In this document: piece by piece, positions 61,601 through 64,000 of the stretch | Position numbering within the stretch: position 1 is the first letter of the stretch | How the letters are laid out: every line of letters begins with the position of its first letter | NCBI RefSeq assembly: GCF_021134715.1 | Contig: NC_060023.1 | Location: 8,184,001-8,248,000 of the forward strand | Direction of reading: 5' to 3' | Source: Daphnia pulex | Taxonomy: Eukaryota; Arthropoda; Branchiopoda; Diplostraca; Daphniidae | Length of the DNA: 64,000 nucleotides | Translations under genes and position numbers: made by a program | Notes under the pieces: generated by a model | What the model saw: only the letters and a program-made list of their open reading frames with translations | Told to the model about the DNA's origin: nothing | Database searches by the model: none

Positions 61601-62389
61601 AAAAGACCAAAAGTCAATATAGCCGCCAACAGGCGCCCAGATTGTTTGGCCTATCATTTCTTAGGTATCAAAGGCTATTTTTCTTGTTTCCTACTCTATT
61701 TCCGTTGGTGCTACCGTGGCGATCACATTAATCAGATTACAAACTAAGGGCTCCTTTTACGTGTTGCTGCTGTCAGCATCTTGGATACTTGCTTATAATG
61801 CTTGCACGTGCTCTTTGAATTGCGCTGGATCCTTACGCCTAAAAACACATTTAATCTTGTCACCAAGATAGTCTATCCTAGTGCTTTTACGATCTCGCGT
61901 ATAGCATTTCGGCTGCTGATGCAAATTGAAAATTGAGGATCGCACAAGCCCACACCCAGCCCACACCAATTAATCAGCTGATTCATGTTCTTTGATATTT
62001 ATTTTTGAATAAGATTCGTTAAGCTTTCGTTCGTCACTCACGTGTCAGCCTATATTGTTAGCAACTTTATCCTTTGAAGTATTATTACGTGACAAAATAA
62101 TAAGGTTCGATAACTTTTTTCCGTGACGGGTGAAAGAATACGACAAAAATCACATTGGCCTACATATCTGAAGGTCTAATTAGCGATTGTTATCTAAGAA
62201 ATCAATACGGGCATACGGCATAGGTCGATCGAAGATGATGACCTTCCATGATGGAGGAGACATCACATATTGAAGAAACCTACAATTGTTGTTATGCTAC
62301 GGATGACAATATGTTTTCCCCGTAACCAGCAAGGACATGGCCTTGTGTTCAGCTGACACACAAATGTTATTTTCATGTTTGGTCACCGT
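58674..62389. other. Divergent intergenic region (GPCR / intrinsic-factor-like gene)
   Basis: About 3.7 kb without a supported gene. Small open frames (59567-59917, 60154-60529, 61010-61382) overlap each other on opposite strands and show no domain. A T-rich run lies near 59760-59779. Both flanking genes start at its ends, so it should hold their regulatory DNA. Confidence 0.45.
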
Positions 62390-62428
62390 TATAAATTGTA
62401 CGGTATACTAATCCAATCTCTCAGATTC
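62390..62428 (+). promoter_or_regulatory. TATA box and initiator of the intrinsic-factor-like gene
   Basis: TATAAATT starts at 62390, and an arthropod-type initiator (TCAGATTC) starts at 62421, about 31 bases downstream. That places the start codon (62458) about 35 bases into the transcript. The spacing is canonical. Confidence 0.55.
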
Positions 62429-62457
62429 ACTCAGACTCACTGCTGAGCTCCTGGACA

Positions 62458-64000
62458 ATGATGTTCCGTTTCAATATCGTCTCCATCCTTGTATTGCTGA
62501 CGGGAATCCGGCTAGGACGTTGCCAAGGTAACCGTTGAGTATATTACTCTCCATAAATTTTTTCGCCATATAACATGCCCATTTTTCATTTTATTCAGTG
62601 GCACTCTCCGATACGAATCAAGCGAGAAGTAAGGCGACGGAATGGTTATTGAAAGAATGGATCGAACCACGTCCTGGCGCTCCCACTCGGTTGACAGGTG
62701 GATGGGATGATTCAAACACGATCCGCGTTCTTACGGCACTCCAGCTGGTTGACAATGGCTGGCTCTTCAATCCTGCCAATAAGGAAAAAGCAGAGTTGGC
62801 CGTCAGGCAAATGAATAGCGAAATCCTTAACGGCCTAGTCAAGTAAGGTTCTTTTTATTTATCATACAATTTGACTGAAATTTAAAACACGGCTATTTTT
62901 ATTCGTTTAAAAGGAGTGTAAATATGACGTTCTTGTCTGCCGAAGAAAGTTCCCATTACGTAAACGGATTACTTGCAACGTGTCAAAACCCAGAGGTTTG
63001 TTGAATCACTAATTGAATTAATTATCTTATTTTTGTAATACTCCTTGCTTTAATCAATACTTACTACATTGAATTTGTTTATGGCTGGTGGAAACAGAAC
63101 TTTTATGGTCACAATTTAGTGGCCATGTTGACTCGGAGGATGAATAGTATACCATCCGGATCCGGCACAAAGTATGGAAATCATTGTTTAGCTTTCTATT
63201 GTAATGAATTAAAAATTCTATTATAATCCCAATAAAGAAATGTAGGACAAGTCATTGCATCTGTTTTGGCGCTCTGTAATGCCGGTGCACCCATTCCACC
63301 GGCAGCCATCCAGCGTATCAACAGTGAACTTAAACCTACCTCAGGAAGTTGTTCATTCTGCGTAGAAGGGTATCGTTTGAGAAATTATTATATTTGTAAT
63401 TTTTTCTGGGTGAATTCTAAAGTTATCCGTGATTTGTCTATAGTTCTAGTATGGCTATTTTGGCGATGAAATGTTTGAGGGATCGGCCTGGACCCGTCGA
63501 CCAACTAGTGCAGGGTATCAGCACTCGTCAAATCGCTTACGTCAAGGGTAAACAAGATAAAGATGGAGGTTTCGACGATCTGATTTCTACCAGTCTCGCC
63601 GTACAGGTACGTGACAGCGCAAAATCTACTTTTAATCATATTTTCTGTTCCCATTTCTGTAACCTAATCCATTCAAAATTTGAACGGACTCAAATCTGTA
63701 GGCGGCTAATGCAGTAGGAACCGTAAATCTCCCCATAAATGTGGCTGCGGCTCTTAACTACATTCTTCAAGACCAAGATAAGGAAACAGGAAGTTTTGGT
63801 AACCCAGCTTTCACGTCAGTTGTTTTGCCAACCTTGATTGGGCGCTCAGCTCTTGATGTCCGCAACATAAATTGTCCTGGTTAGTCAAATCATTTCGATT
63901 CTTCATTAGTCTTATTATACTCAATCTGCTGCTGATGAAATTTACTTTATACCATGGGCGGAATAGCTCCTAGACCAGCAGGTAATCCCATCCGCAGCGG
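62458..64000 (+). CDS. Cobalamin-binding / gastric intrinsic factor-like secreted protein (5' part)
   Basis: Exons read: 62458-62527, 62599-62842, 62914-62995, 63098-63171 (or to 63146), 63246-63369, 63444-63606, 63702-63879, and 63967 past the window edge. Signal peptide MMFRFNIVSILVLLTGIRLG. The alpha/alpha-barrel repeats of the transcobalamin/intrinsic factor family show as RLTGGWDDSNTIRVLTALQL, YGHNLVAMLTRRMN, VIASVLALCNAGAPIPPAAI, SMAILAMKCLRDR, DKDGGFDDLISTSLAVQAAN and VVLPTLIGRSALDVRNINCP. The protein continues past position 64000, so its C-terminal domain is missing. Between exons 4 and 5 the frame does not close with the best donor (see findings). Arthropod members are secreted, and their cobalamin binding is not established. 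Confidence 0.88.

Noticed and set aside
1-64000. tRNA genes, rRNA, CRISPR arrays, phage or bacterial islands
   Set aside because: No tRNA B-box with a matching cloverleaf, no rRNA segments and no regularly spaced repeats were seen by eye. The gene content is wholly animal.

Overview
The window is nuclear DNA from an arthropod, most likely a branchiopod crustacean of the Daphnia type. Nearly all genes have many short GT-AG introns of about 55-90 bases. The gene set is animal: Wnt11, a class A GPCR, a nuclear receptor with a CESCKAFFRR P-box, and an ATF7IP/windei homologue. The nuclear receptor most resembles the HR96/HR97 type known from Daphnia. The species call is inference. No rRNA, tRNA, CRISPR or bacterial-type feature was seen. 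All gene models were spliced by eye, and except for the last gene every reconstructed CDS sums to a whole number of codons.

Layout: NAT10 RNA cytidine acetyltransferase (324-4380, +). A secreted, probably inactive M28 peptidase-like protein (4717-6720, -), convergent with NAT10. A single-pass membrane protein of unknown function (8106-11148, +), divergent from it. Then a gene-poor, repeat-bearing stretch (about 11.2-19.6 kb) with a foldback element, a diverged direct duplication and one weak candidate for a small secreted peptide. A calmodulin-like protein with an N-terminal extension (19622-24254, -) has long AT-rich introns. Glycogenin (27867-30428, +), signal peptidase subunit SPCS2 (30972-31703, -) and ATF7IP (32529-35204, -) follow. 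A 7.8 kb stretch has no supported gene.

The right third holds UGGT (43023-48446, +), Wnt11 (49238-51106, +), the mitochondrial acyl-CoA ligase ACSF2 (52197-54958, +), the nuclear receptor (55512-57143, +), a convergent orphan GPCR (57458-58673, -) and the 5' part of a cobalamin-binding/intrinsic-factor-like secreted protein (62458 to the window edge, +).

The genes do not form a pathway cluster. UGGT, SPCS2, Wnt11, the M28-like protein and the intrinsic-factor-like protein all concern the secretory pathway, but at separate loci. The points most worth a second look are the calmodulin-like protein with only two canonical EF-hands, the M28 protein lacking its catalytic Glu, the glycogenin start codon apparently split by an intron, stop-free 3n introns in two genes, the foldback element near 12.2 kb, the candidate secreted peptide near 14.5 kb, and a one-base frame mismatch in the last gene.
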